64,000 nucleotides of DNA from JASLQO01 sp002327525 (GCA_030744435.1 JASLQO010000013.1:1-64000), one strand, 5' to 3'; positions 8,332 to 17,760 are shown, numbered from the stretch's first letter. Notes: generated from the sequence alone by a model not told the origin. Made by a program: numbers and translations.

Positions 8332-8943
8332 CTAGTGCCGCGGGGTGGCCTGGTTCAGGATGAACCACTCGACGATCAGAAGATTGGGTACCCAGCTGAT
8401 CCAAGCGACCGTTGGGTATGACTCCTCGAAACTGAGCCCCATGCCGCCCTGCATGACGCCGAGATAGATGCGAAGCGTCACCGCAGCAAAGGTCAGCGCG
8501 AAGTTGCGCATCATCCACGCGCGGTGTGTCTGCACGTCACCGGCCCGGATGGCGCGGTATGCCTGTGCCCCGGAGAATAGCCAGATCACGCCCAGGAGTC
8601 CGAAGCCGGAAATGGCGACGACACCACCGGTGGCGGTGGGTGCTGCGCCCAGCGCTCCGAGTCCGCCCATGAGAATGCCCACAAGATAGACGCGCCCGAG
8701 CTACCGGTGGATGACGGGTTGCCGGGATCTGATCTTCGATGAGAACTGGAAACCACCGATCAGCAGGGCGACACCGCCCCCGAACATGTGCAGGGCGCCG
8801 AAAAAGGGCAGGCGCTGCAGACGAGCCACAATATCGGAGCCGACATCGCCCCCGAAACCGCTGAAAAAGGCGTACATGGCTATCGGTAGGCTGAGGACGA
8901 TCAATACGAGAACCGCACCCTGGTTGAGCACGCGTGTGGCCAT
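8332..8943 (-). pseudogene. DUF2306 membrane protein, TGG to TAG nonsense
   Basis: Two adjacent reading segments in the same frame form one DUF2306 integral membrane protein of about 200 residues. The start (ATG 8943, after GGAGGAA) and first two membrane helices read normally to RQPVIHR. A TAG at 8701-8703 follows, and the frame resumes at once with LGRVYLVGILMGG. The family has HRWLGR here, so the stop sits exactly on the conserved Trp codon. Helices, QTHRAWMMRNFALT and the C-terminus are otherwise intact. The gene would be functional but for this single base. Confidence 0.8.
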
Positions 8944-9206
8944 ATGGTGTTCCTCCGTAGTGGCTGGTGCTACCTGGTGCATGTCGCGAGGCCATCCCGG
9001 ATGGTTCTAATCACGTGTCACGTAAAATGCAAGGCCGACCCGCAAGTGTGCAGGCAGCGCGCCTACGCGCGCGACAACACAAGTAGTCCTCTCTCGTGAC
9101 CTTGCACGACCGTCCAAACCTACCCAGGGCTGCATTGATGTCACCTCCCCATTGACGGGCGAGGGCCGCCTTTCTACAGTCGAGACAACCTGGAGATTCC
9201 TTGCGA

Positions 9207-11153
9207 ATGACAGACTCATCGGTCGATCCCGCCGTGTCGTTGCTGCCCTGGCCGGCGCGGATCGAAATCCAGAACGAAACCGTACGTCTGGGTGCAGGCT
9301 TTGCTTTCGAGCTGCCGGCCGGATACGAGTATCTCGTGGGTGCGGCAGGGCGCGCGGGTGGCCAGGGCGACTTCCCCGTGCGCGTACGCGTACGTGACGC
9401 GGCCAGCGTGTTGCCGCAACTGGGCCAGGATGAGTCGTATACCCTTCTGGTCAGCCGAGATGGCGCGGAGCTCGAGGCGGCCACCCAATGGGGCGCGATG
9501 CACGGACTCACCACGCTGGTGCAATTGCAGCAGGAGGGTTGGGCGCCATGCTGCCGCATCGAGGATACCCCTCGTTTTGCATGGCGAGGCCTGATGCTGG
9601 ATCCGGCCCGCCACTTTCTGTCCATCGAAACGCTGCACCGCGTGCTGGATGGCATGGCGTTGATGAAGCTCAACGTCCTGCACCTGCATCTCACCGACGA
9701 TCAGGGCTTTCGCTTCGAGTCCCTGCGTTACCCGAGACTCGCAAGTGAGCAGCACTACAGTCAGGTCGAGCTTCGAAAACTCGTGGACAAGGCAGCGCGG
9801 CGTGGCATTCGCGTCGTGCCGGAATTCGATATGCCGGGGCATGTCACCAGTTGGCTCACCGCCTATCCCGAGTGGGGCAGCCGACCGGTCGCGGCCACCG
9901 ATCGATTCGGCGTGCACGACGGTTGTCTCAACCCCGCGAGCGAGGAGGTTTACCAGGCAGTGGGAGCGCTGCTCAAGGAGTGCGTACAGGTGTTCCCGGA
10001 TGTATACCTACACATGGGCGGCGATGAGGTTAGTGGGCGCTGGTGGCGTGAGGATCCTGGGGTAGAGACTCTGATGCGGCGTGAAGGCCTGGCCGATACA
10101 GCCGCCGTGCAGGCGTACTTCAACACACGGGTCGCGAACCAACTTGCGCTGCTCGGACGGCGCCTCATCGCCTGGGACGAGGTGCTCAATGGAACCGCCC
10201 CCGAGGGGTGTCTGATTCAATCGTGGCGGGGTGCGACAGCGCGTGATAGGGCCCTGGCGGCGGGTCACGACTGCATCGTCTCGAGCGGCTACTATCTGGA
10301 TTTGCACTATCCCGCGGATGTGCACCATGCCTACGATCCGGGTGCGTCGAGTGCGGCACTTCTGGCCGCGGAAGATGCGTTGCTCGACGACCCGCGGCTG
10401 GCGCATGTGGCAGACGGCATGCGCTGGACGTCTGCCTGGCGCGAGGCGGCGCGGGGTGAAGTAAAGGCCGCGGTACTCGGCGCCGAGGCCTGCCTCTGGT
10501 CGGAACTCGTCACAGATGAAATTCTCGATCCGCGGCTCTGGTCGCGGCTACCGGCCGTGGCGGATCGCTTCTGGAGCGCCGCTGAGGTTCGGGACACGAA
10601 CAGCCTCTACCGGCGCCTGGAAAACATGCTGGATGTCCTCGATCAGGAGCGCGTGGCGCGCGTTACAGAAATCAGTGACGCGTTGCTGCTACGTGCCGGC
10701 GTCCTTGAACACCAGTTACCCCTGGTGCGCCTTCTGGAACCGGTGAAATGGTATGGGCGGCTGCTGGGTGAGGTGGCGCTCAAGGCTCGTATCGAAGGCC
10801 GGGAGATGCCACAGGCACGCCCGTACAAGGTGAGTACGCCACTCGACCGGCCGGTGGATGCGTTGCTGCCGGAGAGCCTGGCGGCGAGAGAATTCGTTGC
10901 GGCGATTGAAGATCCGCAGGCTTTCACCACGCCGCTGACCCGGTGGCGGGACATTGCCGGTGGCAATGACTGGCTCGAAGAACTGCAGCCCTCGGCAGAT
11001 GCCCTGGGAGTCGTTTTTGAGGCGCTGCTGGATGTATTTGGGGGAGCCGATGTGCAGGCGGCGCGGGAGCGTGTCACAGCTGTAGCTGAGCCTCAGGGTG
11101 AATACATACTCGCTGTCGTGATTCCCGTGTTGGACTGGCTGGATACCCAGTGA
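9207..11153 (+). CDS. Beta-N-acetylhexosaminidase, GH20
   Basis: A 648-residue GH20 enzyme. An N-terminal GH20b-like domain (about residues 10-120) precedes the catalytic barrel that begins near FAWRGLMLDPARHF. The catalytic pair is D273-E274 in HMGGDEVSG, and HLHLTDDQGF and PEFDMPGHV are canonical. It releases terminal GlcNAc or GalNAc from chitooligosaccharides, glycans or peptidoglycan fragments by substrate-assisted catalysis. No signal peptide is seen, so it is probably cytoplasmic. TTG 9201 is an alternative start closer to GGAG. The stop overlaps the kinase start as GTGA. The C-terminal ~150 residues are unassigned. Confidence 0.92.
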   Translation: MTDSSVDPAVSLLPWPARIEIQNETVRLGAGFAFELPAGYEYLVGAAGRAGGQGDFPVRVRVRDAASVLPQLGQDESYTLLVSRDGAELEAATQWGAMHGLTTLVQLQQEGWAPCCRIEDTPRFAWRGLMLDPARHFLSIETLHRVLDGMALMKLNVLHLHLTDDQGFRFESLRYPRLASEQHYSQVELRKLVDKAARRGIRVVPEFDMPGHVTSWLTAYPEWGSRPVAATDRFGVHDGCLNPASEEVYQAVGALLKECVQVFPDVYLHMGGDEVSGRWWREDPGVETLMRREGLADTAAVQAYFNTRVANQLALLGRRLIAWDEVLNGTAPEGCLIQSWRGATARDRALAAGHDCIVSSGYYLDLHYPADVHHAYDPGASSAALLAAEDALLDDPRLAHVADGMRWTSAWREAARGEVKAAVLGAEACLWSELVTDEILDPRLWSRLPAVADRFWSAAEVRDTNSLYRRLENMLDVLDQERVARVTEISDALLLRAGVLEHQLPLVRLLEPVKWYGRLLGEVALKARIEGREMPQARPYKVSTPLDRPVDALLPESLAAREFVAAIEDPQAFTTPLTRWRDIAGGNDWLEELQPSADALGVVFEALLDVFGGADVQAARERVTAVAEPQGEYILAVVIPVLDWLDTQ

Positions 11154-12121
11154 CGGCAAGGGCGTTGTTTGCCGGGTGGGGCATCCAGGCGAAACTGCAA
11201 CCGCTCGGCAGCGGACGCATCAACGATACTTGGCTGGTGCCCGATGAATCCGTGGTATTGCAGCGCATCAACCAGGAAGTCTTCCACCGGCCGCTGCAGT
11301 TGATGGAATCGGTGGTGCGGGTGGTACGACATCTGAACGCCGGACAGTCGGGCTGGGTGCCGGATCTGGTACCGGCCCGCTCGGGTGCGATGTTTCACGA
11401 GCAAGGCGACGGTGTGTACCGCATCTGGCGATTTGTGCAGGGCGTGCATGCCTCTGCAGTCAGGACAGTGGCGGATGAGATGGTCATGCGGCATGCGGGC
11501 TGGGCGTTCGGGCGTACTCAGGTGCTGCTGCGCGACCTGCCACCGCCGCGACTGCCTGATGCCATCGACAACTTTCTGCGTCTCGGCTGTTATCTGGACG
11601 AATTTGACCGGGAGGACGCCACCACGCTCGGTGATCTGCCGAAGGCCCTTGATGCCGGGCGTACCCTTGCCGAGGAGTTTCGCGAACCCAACGGCTACAT
11701 ACACGGCGACTGCAAGATCGACAATCTCCTGTTCAATTCCGAAGGAGGCGTTGCAGCCGTGCTCGATCTCGACACGGTCATGTGGGGACACTGGGCATGG
11801 GACTTCGGAGATCTCGTGCGTTCGGCGGCCGCGCGGGAGGGCAGGGTCTCTTTGCCACGATTCGAGGCGCTGACACGGGGTTATCTGGAGGGTGTTGGGG
11901 AGGTGCGCGATCCGGGCATGCTGGCGGCGGCGCCCCGCTATGTTGCCCTGATGCTGGCCGTGCGTTTTCTCACAGATCATCTGCGGGGCGATGTCTACTT
12001 CAAGGTGCATGCGCATGGCGACAATCTTGCGCGGGGCAAGGTGCAGCTGAAGCTGTTGCGGTCAATGACAGAACAGGCCGACGACCTCGTTCGCGCAGCC
12101 GAACTCGCCGTTCGCGGTTGA
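11150..12121 (+). CDS. N-acetylhexosamine kinase-like phosphotransferase
   Basis: A 323-residue aminoglycoside-phosphotransferase-fold kinase. The nucleotide/sugar entry segment GSGRINDTWLV and LQRIN resemble the NahK (N-acetylhexosamine 1-kinase) subgroup. The catalytic loop is HGDCKIDN (H185, D187, N192) and the metal loop is LDLDTV (D206, D208). It starts with GTG overlapping the hexosaminidase stop by four bases, so the two are translated as a unit. The simplest reading is that the hexosaminidase frees GlcNAc or GalNAc and this enzyme phosphorylates it. Specificity is inferred from motifs plus context, not proven. Confidence 0.7.
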   Translation: MTARALFAGWGIQAKLQPLGSGRINDTWLVPDESVVLQRINQEVFHRPLQLMESVVRVVRHLNAGQSGWVPDLVPARSGAMFHEQGDGVYRIWRFVQGVHASAVRTVADEMVMRHAGWAFGRTQVLLRDLPPPRLPDAIDNFLRLGCYLDEFDREDATTLGDLPKALDAGRTLAEEFREPNGYIHGDCKIDNLLFNSEGGVAAVLDLDTVMWGHWAWDFGDLVRSAAAREGRVSLPRFEALTRGYLEGVGEVRDPGMLAAAPRYVALMLAVRFLTDHLRGDVYFKVHAHGDNLARGKVQLKLLRSMTEQADDLVRAAELAVRG

Positions 12122-12152
12122 GATCGCCAAACGCCTTCGTGACCCGCGGGAT

Positions 12153-12861
12153 TCAGGCCGGTTCGTTCTCCACGCGGGTGAGCCAGTAGTCCGCGTCGAA
12201 ATGCTCATCGCCAAGGAGATACCGCCAGAAGCGGATGCGGCTCATCAGGTCGAGGTGCCGGAAACTCACGATCCACTGTCCGCCCGGTGTGACGGCGATG
12301 CTGTTGGCGTGCGTCCACTCTTTGCGGTGGTCAATGGGACAGATAGCGTCCCGCTCCGGGTCCAGATGCTCCCGGGCTTTCCATTCGCGCGCAATCCAAC
12401 CGTCTGGTGTGACCTCGATTATCACGTCACCGAGCATCTCGGGAGCGTCGTTCTCGCTGACGTATCCGCCTTTCACGCGATCGCTAAGCTCGCGGCTCAT
12501 GTAGCGCCATTGCAGGAGCAGAGTGTTGCCTCCGGGCAGACGCTCCTGATCGTGATGCAGCCAGTGGTCGGCAAACTCCCACACTAGGTTCCATCCCAGT
12601 CGAGTTCGAACACCGCCGGTGCCTGACCGTTTAGCCCGCGCTGGCCGCGTACGTTCTCGGACGGTGTCGCGCGGCACAGCAGATGGCCGTCCGAAAGCAG
12701 AGTGGCATACTGAATGCCGCGAGCGTGTTGCCAGACGTGCACAAATCGTCCCTGCATGTCCACGAGATGCGCCTTACCCGGGGCGCCGGCGCAGAAAAGC
12801 GTGTATCCCACGTAGGCCGGTCGCTGTCATACAGGATGAGTCCGGTGTCTAGCGGGCGCAT
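12153..12861 (-). pseudogene. Arylsulfotransferase (ASST)-like protein, two frameshifts
   Basis: Three overlapping frames together encode one beta-propeller protein of the ASST family. It reads MRPLDTGLILYDSDRP, shifts near 12820 to GYTLFCAG...LVDMQGRFVHVW and FELDWDG, and shifts again near 12590 to NLVWEFADHWLHHDQ, LPGGNTLLL and WTHANSIAV. Both junctions fit loss of one base relative to the family pattern. Intact members transfer sulfate between phenolic compounds, though many relatives have no known activity. The ATG overlaps the ancestral stop of the upstream small gene as TAATG. No full-length product is possible. Confidence 0.75.
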
Positions 12862-13133
12862 TACAACCGAGCCATGTTCTCGAAGAAAAACTAGTATTTG
12901 AGGTGGCTGGTGCGCAATTCCGCCCCGGGTGTTTCAGGCTGCAGGGGAGATGCCTGGATCAACCGCCAGCCGTCGAACAGCGCATCGAGTCCGGTGAGGC
13001 AGGGCGGCTCCTGCTCGTCGCCGGCCATATGGCGGCGCTTGCCCGTCCCGTCGTACATCGCCCAGCCGGCCACTTCCGAATCGGGTGCGGAGCTCTTCAG
13101 ATAGAGAACCAGAACTTTCTGTCGTGTTGCCAT
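12861..13133 (-). pseudogene. Small conserved protein with late amber stop
   Basis: An 80-residue frame starting MATRQKVLVLYLKSS and running to SHLKY, then TAG (12891-12893). The same frame continues FFFENMARL to a TAA at 12861-12863 that overlaps the ATG of the arylsulfotransferase-like gene (TAATG). That coupling suggests TAA is the original stop and TAG a later nonsense change removing ten residues. I cannot name the family; composition suggests a compact cytoplasmic protein. The shortened product may still fold. Confidence 0.6.
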
Positions 13134-13205
13134 GCTCAGAGCACATCAGCGCCGCGTATCACCGTCCCTTGTCCAACCCCTGTGCACAGTGCGATATTTA
13201 CCCCG

Positions 13206-14045
13206 ATGAAACACAAGCCCGCACACCTGGACGGCCCTTATATGGAAACACATCCCGACAACACCGATTTCGAGTGGCATTCGCCGGAGCCACCCTTCAC
13301 CTACCTGAGCAACGCTCAGGTAGAGAGCTTCGACAAGCGGGGCTTCTGTCTGGTCGAAGACGTATTCAGCCGGGAAGAGATACACAGCGTCATGGACGCG
13401 CTCGATCCGCTCGAGCGCGAAGCCAGCGATTACCTCAGAACCCAGCACGGGGGCCGATACGGCATATCTCAGGCCGAAGGCATCGTATTCAACCCGCACG
13501 CGGTGATGCGCGATCCGGTGTTGCGCGAGTTTGCTCGTCACGAAGTGTTTGTGGGCCTGACACGGGATCTGATAGGCGACGACGTGCGTCTGTACTGGGA
13601 CCAGCTGGTCTATAAGAAACTCGAGGCGGACCAAGAGTTTCCCTGGCACCAGGATAATGGATACACCTTCGTCGTACCCCAGCAGTACGTGACATGCTGG
13701 GTGGCGCTGACCGACGCCACAATCGAAAATGGCTGTCCCTGGGTGCTGCCCGGGGAGCACACACGGGGTACGTTGAAGCATCGGTGGACTGACTACGGAT
13801 TTGCGTGCCTCGAGGATCCGGAGGGGGCCGTACCCATCGAGGCGCGCAGTGGCTCGGTGGTCGTGTTCTCGAGTCTCACCCCGCACTGCACCGGTCCCAA
13901 TCGCACGCAGTCCATACGCAAGGCATACATCCTTCAGTATGCGCCGGATGGCACGATGGTGTATCCGCGAGACGGTGAGCCGGCGCGCGCCAATCACCCA
14001 GATCGGCAATTCGAGGTGGTCAGAAGTGGAAAACCAGTGGACTAG
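13206..14045 (+). CDS. Phytanoyl-CoA dioxygenase (PhyH) family protein
   Basis: A 279-residue Fe(II)/2-oxoglutarate dioxygenase. Metal ligands are H148 and D150 (WHQDNGYT) and distal H227 (TPHCTGPN), with R233 placed to bind 2-oxoglutarate. The tryptophan and proline positions in GCPWVLPGEHTRG are family-typical. The frame is open far upstream, but the first plausible start is ATG 13206; ATG 13242 is the alternative. PhyH relatives hydroxylate lipids, amino acids or natural products and the substrate here is unknown. The gene is divergent from the arylsulfotransferase-like pair and overlaps the following lipoprotein gene by 20 bases. Confidence 0.85.
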   Translation: MKHKPAHLDGPYMETHPDNTDFEWHSPEPPFTYLSNAQVESFDKRGFCLVEDVFSREEIHSVMDALDPLEREASDYLRTQHGGRYGISQAEGIVFNPHAVMRDPVLREFARHEVFVGLTRDLIGDDVRLYWDQLVYKKLEADQEFPWHQDNGYTFVVPQQYVTCWVALTDATIENGCPWVLPGEHTRGTLKHRWTDYGFACLEDPEGAVPIEARSGSVVVFSSLTPHCTGPNRTQSIRKAYILQYAPDGTMVYPRDGEPARANHPDRQFEVVRSGKPVD

Positions 14046-14397
14046 GGTAGCCAAGCTGGCCGTGGTGTTGGCCGTGCTCGGCGGGTGTGTGGGGAGTTCC
14101 AACCGTCCCATGCAGTTGCTGGATGCAGTGGGCCCGGTTTACCCGGAGGATGCGAGGACCGCGGGTGTGGAGGGAAGCGTGGTGGTGCGCTACGACCTGT
14201 CCAACCGGGGCGAAGTACGCAACCTGTGGGTGGTGCACTCAGAACCCCCGGGTGTGTTCGATGAGGCGGCCCTGGCGGCGGTCGCCAGGTGGCGGTACCG
14301 GCCGCCGACACTCGATGGCGTGCCCCAGAAAGTGCGCAACATCGAAAGTACCGTGACGTTCGCTCTGAAGGTGGCAGATCCCTACGATGGTCTGTGA
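14026..14397 (+). CDS. Lipoprotein with TonB C-terminal domain
   Basis: A 123-residue protein starting with GTG inside the end of the PhyH gene. The signal peptide ends in a lipobox-like LGGC (C21). The rest is a TonB C-terminal fold: YPEDARTAGVEGSVVVRYDLSNRGEVRNLWVV followed by FDEAALAAVARWRYRP. TonB C-termini normally contact outer-membrane receptors. Here there is no long periplasm-spanning linker and no membrane anchor helix, so it is not a classical TonB and may be a free-standing adaptor. Start choice rests on the lipobox and the overlap. Confidence 0.75.
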   Translation: MENQWTRVAKLAVVLAVLGGCVGSSNRPMQLLDAVGPVYPEDARTAGVEGSVVVRYDLSNRGEVRNLWVVHSEPPGVFDEAALAAVARWRYRPPTLDGVPQKVRNIESTVTFALKVADPYDGL

Positions 14398-14670
14398 CGT
14401 CCGAATGCCGCTGCCGATATTCGCAGCGGTTGCCGGGTTGCTGGCGGTGGCGGCTTCGTGGTGCTCGGGCTCGCCGGGGCAGCGGTGCGATTCAGTGCAT
14501 GGTGGTCCCGGCGCAGGACACACACTTTCTAGCGGTCCTCCGTGCCGTGTCCCACCGCTCCGGGTGAGCCCGATGCAGCGGCGAGATGCATCGCGCCGGA
14601 GGTCAGAGCGCTTCCAGTGACTTGCGTAGCGCGGTTACTCTAGCGCCTCCGGCCGGCATGAGTGTTTCAC

Positions 14671-14937
14671 ATGATCAGCGCAACTTTGGTGAATGCCGAC
14701 ACCTACGAGGTGGTGGTGAGTCAGGAGGTGGAAACACGTCATATCGTTCACATGACCCAAGACTACTATCGCAAGCTGTGCGGGGGGACGGTGACCCATG
14801 AATGGGTGCTGGTTCAGTCCTTCAAGTTTCTGCTCGAGCGCGAGCCCAACACGGCCATCCTGGCGGAATTTGACCTGCCCGTGATCAACCGCTATTTTCC
14901 GGAGTATGAGGAAACGCTCATCGAACGGCTTCGCTGA
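14671..14937 (+). CDS. Conserved-looking 88-residue protein, unknown
   Basis: An open frame starting MISATLVNADTYEVVVSQEVE, with mixed alpha/beta composition and evenly spread charges (EWVLVQSFKFLLEREPN, INRYFPEYEETLIERL). GTG at 14662 would add three residues. No signal peptide, membrane segment or metal motif is visible and I do not recognise the family. The 270 bases between the TonB lipoprotein and this gene hold only short, GC-biased frames without family features. A gap of about 75 bases separates it from the amidohydrolase. Confidence 0.55.
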   Translation: MISATLVNADTYEVVVSQEVETRHIVHMTQDYYRKLCGGTVTHEWVLVQSFKFLLEREPNTAILAEFDLPVINRYFPEYEETLIERLR

Positions 14938-15013
14938 TATAGTGGGGCGATCGAGGAGAAGATGTCAGTGCTCAACTGCTAGGATCTGCGTTCATTTGAG
15001 AGGCGGAAAACGC

Positions 15014-16321
15014 ATGGGAATGCGATTCGCGGCTACTACCCTGCTGATTGTGGGTGCGAGCGGTGTGGGTCCGGTGAGTGCCGATGTGTACACGGACATC
15101 GACCAGCTCTCGGACGCGGTGGAAGAGCGTGTAATCGAATGGCGGCGCGATTTTCACGCCCACCCGGAACTCTCCAACCGCGAATTTCGCACGGCCGGAA
15201 TCGTCGCGGATCACCTGCGCTCACTCGGTATCGAGGTGCGAACCGAAGTCGCCCACACGGGCGTGATCGGCATTCTCGAAGGTGGCAAACCCGGTCCGGT
15301 GGTAGCCTTGCGGGCGGATATGGACGGGTTGCCGGTGGTCGAACGCACGGGCTTACCCTACGCCTCCAAAGTGAAGAGCACATACGAGGGCCAGAATGTG
15401 GGCGTGATGCATGCCTGTGGTCACGATAATCATGTCGCCATTTTGATGGGTGCGGCGTCGGTGCTCGCTGAAATCCGCGATCAGATTCCCGGCACCATCA
15501 AGTTTGTTTTTCAGCCAGCCGAGGAAGGTGCTCCCAGGGGCGAGGAAGGTGGTGCTGGGCTCATGGTGAAAGAGGGGGTTCTCGAGCAACCCGATGTGGA
15601 CGCCATCTTCGGGCTGCACATATCCCAGAACGGCGAGGTGGGTACGGCCGGCTACAGAAGCCGCGGGGCACTTGCGAGCGCCCAGCGATTCGACATCACG
15701 GTCACCGGACGGCAGACGCACGGTTCTCAGCCCTGGGCCGGGGTGGATCCCATCATCGCGGGGGCCCACATCGTCACTGCCCTGCAGACGATCGTCAGTC
15801 GGCGCGTGAACATCACCAGCGCACCCGCAGTGGTAACCGTGGCCACGTTCCACGGCGGCGTGCGCAATAACATCGTGCCCGACGAGGCGAAACTATCCGG
15901 CACCATCCGCACGTTTGATGCGCAGATGCGCAAGGACATTCACGAAGCCATTCACGAAATCGCCACCAGCGTGGGTGAGTCGATGGGCGCAACCGTTGAG
16001 GTGGTGATAGATCCGGGTGTGCCTGTGACCTATAACGACCCGGACCTGACGGCCATGATGGTGCCGACGCTCGAACGTGTGTACGAGGGAAGGGTGGCGA
16101 CGACCGAGCGCATCACCGGGGCGGAGGACTTCGCCTTCTATCAGGAGGAGCTTCCGGGTTTCTTCTTTTTCATCGGTGGCCGCCCGGCCTCTTTGCCGGC
16201 GGATCAGGCCATTCCCAATCATTCGCCACTGTTCTACGTGGACGAGGACGCGCTGCTGCCCGGCGTCAGGGCGATGAGCCAGCTGGCGGTGGATTACCTC
16301 AACGCGAAGAGCAAACAATAG
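15014..16321 (+). CDS. Exported M20D amidohydrolase
   Basis: A 435-residue M20-family amidohydrolase with a signal peptide (about residues 1-23, ending VSADV). Metal-site motifs are present: MHACGHDNH (C135, H137), PAEEG (E170 and E171) and the late ITGAEDFAFY. The lid/dimerisation domain lies between about residues 210 and 330. Relatives hydrolyse N-acyl amino acids such as hippurate or auxin conjugates; export implies periplasmic action. ATG 15014 follows AGAGGCGG, whereas the longer frame begins in unrelated sequence. The gene stands alone and ends in TAG. Confidence 0.88.
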   Translation: MGMRFAATTLLIVGASGVGPVSADVYTDIDQLSDAVEERVIEWRRDFHAHPELSNREFRTAGIVADHLRSLGIEVRTEVAHTGVIGILEGGKPGPVVALRADMDGLPVVERTGLPYASKVKSTYEGQNVGVMHACGHDNHVAILMGAASVLAEIRDQIPGTIKFVFQPAEEGAPRGEEGGAGLMVKEGVLEQPDVDAIFGLHISQNGEVGTAGYRSRGALASAQRFDITVTGRQTHGSQPWAGVDPIIAGAHIVTALQTIVSRRVNITSAPAVVTVATFHGGVRNNIVPDEAKLSGTIRTFDAQMRKDIHEAIHEIATSVGESMGATVEVVIDPGVPVTYNDPDLTAMMVPTLERVYEGRVATTERITGAEDFAFYQEELPGFFFFIGGRPASLPADQAIPNHSPLFYVDEDALLPGVRAMSQLAVDYLNAKSKQ

Positions 16322-16333
16322 CTCGGTGTCAGG

Positions 16334-17047
16334 TCAGGGTACGTTGCGCACGGTGCTCTGCTTGAGCATCACCTTGAAAGCCTCGCGTTTCGAGAGGCCG
16401 GATAACGTGTCGGCATGCTCGTTGACGTAGCGGATGACGAAGTCAGGAGAAGTTTTGGAATACTCCCTCAGGGCCCAGCCAATTGCTTTGCGCAGGAAGA
16501 ACTCCTTCTCTCGGATCGACGGCTTCATCACGTCGCGCAGTAGTCGTTCGTCGGTTTTATCCGTGAACTTCAGCTGTATGAGTATCGCCACACGCCGCCG
16601 CCACATATCGTCATCCCGGCTCCAGGTGCGCATGAGCTTCTTCATCGGCGTGGGGTGGTTGCGCAAGAGGGTGCCGAAGTGGTTGGTGGCCAGGCTATCC
16701 ACATAATCCCACCAGGCACCATCCACCACCATCTCTTCGAGTACGGGCACGGCGGCGAGGTCCAGCCACTTGGCGTACCTCTGTGCACCGGCCAGCTGGA
16801 TGGTGCTGTAGCGTAGTTCGCGGTACCGGGCGTTTTGCCACACGTCGAGCACGGCTGCCAGCCACTGTTGCTGGGATGCAAAAGGGTGCTCCTTGATCTG
16901 TTGTCGTGTCACCCGCCGCAAAACCGGCGCAGGGATACCCAGGTAGGGCATCTCGGATTTCATGTAGGCACGCTGGCCTTTGGCTCGCACCGGATCCCTG
17001 AGGGTGATGAGCTCTGCACGCAGTTGTGTGTGGAAGGCGCCGCTCAT
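16334..17047 (-). CDS. AlkD-type DNA alkylation repair protein
   Basis: A 237-residue HEAT-repeat protein of the AlkD family, DNA glycosylases that remove alkylated bases without base flipping. The signature WWDYVD (W112-W113-D114) forms the active cleft, and the late RKAIGWALREYSKTSP block is strongly family-specific. It lies downstream of the DUF924 gene with an ATGA overlap (start 17047, upstream stop 17044-17046), so the two are probably translated together. Catalytic activity is inferred from the motif. Confidence 0.88.
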   Translation of the reverse strand: MSGAFHTQLRAELITLRDPVRAKGQRAYMKSEMPYLGIPAPVLRRVTRQQIKEHPFASQQQWLAAVLDVWQNARYRELRYSTIQLAGAQRYAKWLDLAAVPVLEEMVVDGAWWDYVDSLATNHFGTLLRNHPTPMKKLMRTWSRDDDMWRRRVAILIQLKFTDKTDERLLRDVMKPSIREKEFFLRKAIGWALREYSKTSPDFVIRYVNEHADTLSGLSKREAFKVMLKQSTVRNVP

Positions 17048-17649
17048 TGACCGAAGTGATGACCCTGTGCGAGGTGGGCCATCTCATCCGTGCTCGATTG
17101 TCTGCCGAGTAGTTGATTACGGTGTGGAAAACGTCCGAAACGCAGGATGATGTCGCGGTGGCCGTGCGCGTGACGCAGAGAGCCGCCCGTAAGCTGTCGG
17201 TCACCCGGCGGCGTTTCGTCCCGGAGTTTAGTGAAAAGCCCCACGCTCGCGTGCTGATCGATGACGGATTCCGAGTGCTCGAATGGCATGTAGAAAAACG
17301 AACGTTCATCGAACGTCAGGCCGATGTCGGCGCGGGCATTCACCCCGCGGCGGGCGGCGGACAGTGCCAGAGCATCGTTGGCGAAGGCGGCGGCCGTGCC
17401 TCTGTGTACGTTTCGAGGCAGTTGATCGCACACGAGTATGTAGGCGAGTGTTCCGCGCGATGTGTGTAGCCAATGCTGCAGATCCCCCTGGCAGACCGCG
17501 TCGATGAGGAATCCGAAACGGCCTCTGCATTCGCTATCGAAGGCTTCCGCAGGGCTGAACCAGCGTTGCCGGTGCGCCTGGTCGGCAAATCCCTTCTCGA
17601 GGGTGCCGAACCAGAACTCGAGTAGTCGATCGGGCGCTGCGTCGGACAT
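17044..17649 (-). CDS. DUF924 family protein
   Basis: A 201-residue DUF924 protein. Typical features are the N-terminal LLEFWFG and RWF, the central ILVCDQLPRNVHRGTAAAFANDALAL and the later FFYMPFEHSE. The fold is an all-helical, TPR-like bundle with no established biochemical role. It is the promoter-proximal member of a two-gene unit with AlkD. Both ends are canonical and no defect is visible. Confidence 0.85.
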   Translation of the reverse strand: MSDAAPDRLLEFWFGTLEKGFADQAHRQRWFSPAEAFDSECRGRFGFLIDAVCQGDLQHWLHTSRGTLAYILVCDQLPRNVHRGTAAAFANDALALSAARRGVNARADIGLTFDERSFFYMPFEHSESVIDQHASVGLFTKLRDETPPGDRQLTGGSLRHAHGHRDIILRFGRFPHRNQLLGRQSSTDEMAHLAQGHHFGQ

Positions 17650-17760
17650 CTGGTGGATTGTAGGTTCGCCCGCGGGCCGAGGCTACGGGTATTCGCGTAT
17701 TGATTGCCTTTCGGAGAAAGCGGTTTTCTGAAGGGTCAGTCTCACAAAGGGGAGTTATCG

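Noticed and set aside
14398..14670. A small membrane or lipoprotein gene (frame starting MPLPIFAAVAGLLAVAA)
   Set aside because: The first 20 residues look like a signal peptide but the rest is Gly/Ser/Arg-rich without conservation, and no ribosome-binding site is evident.
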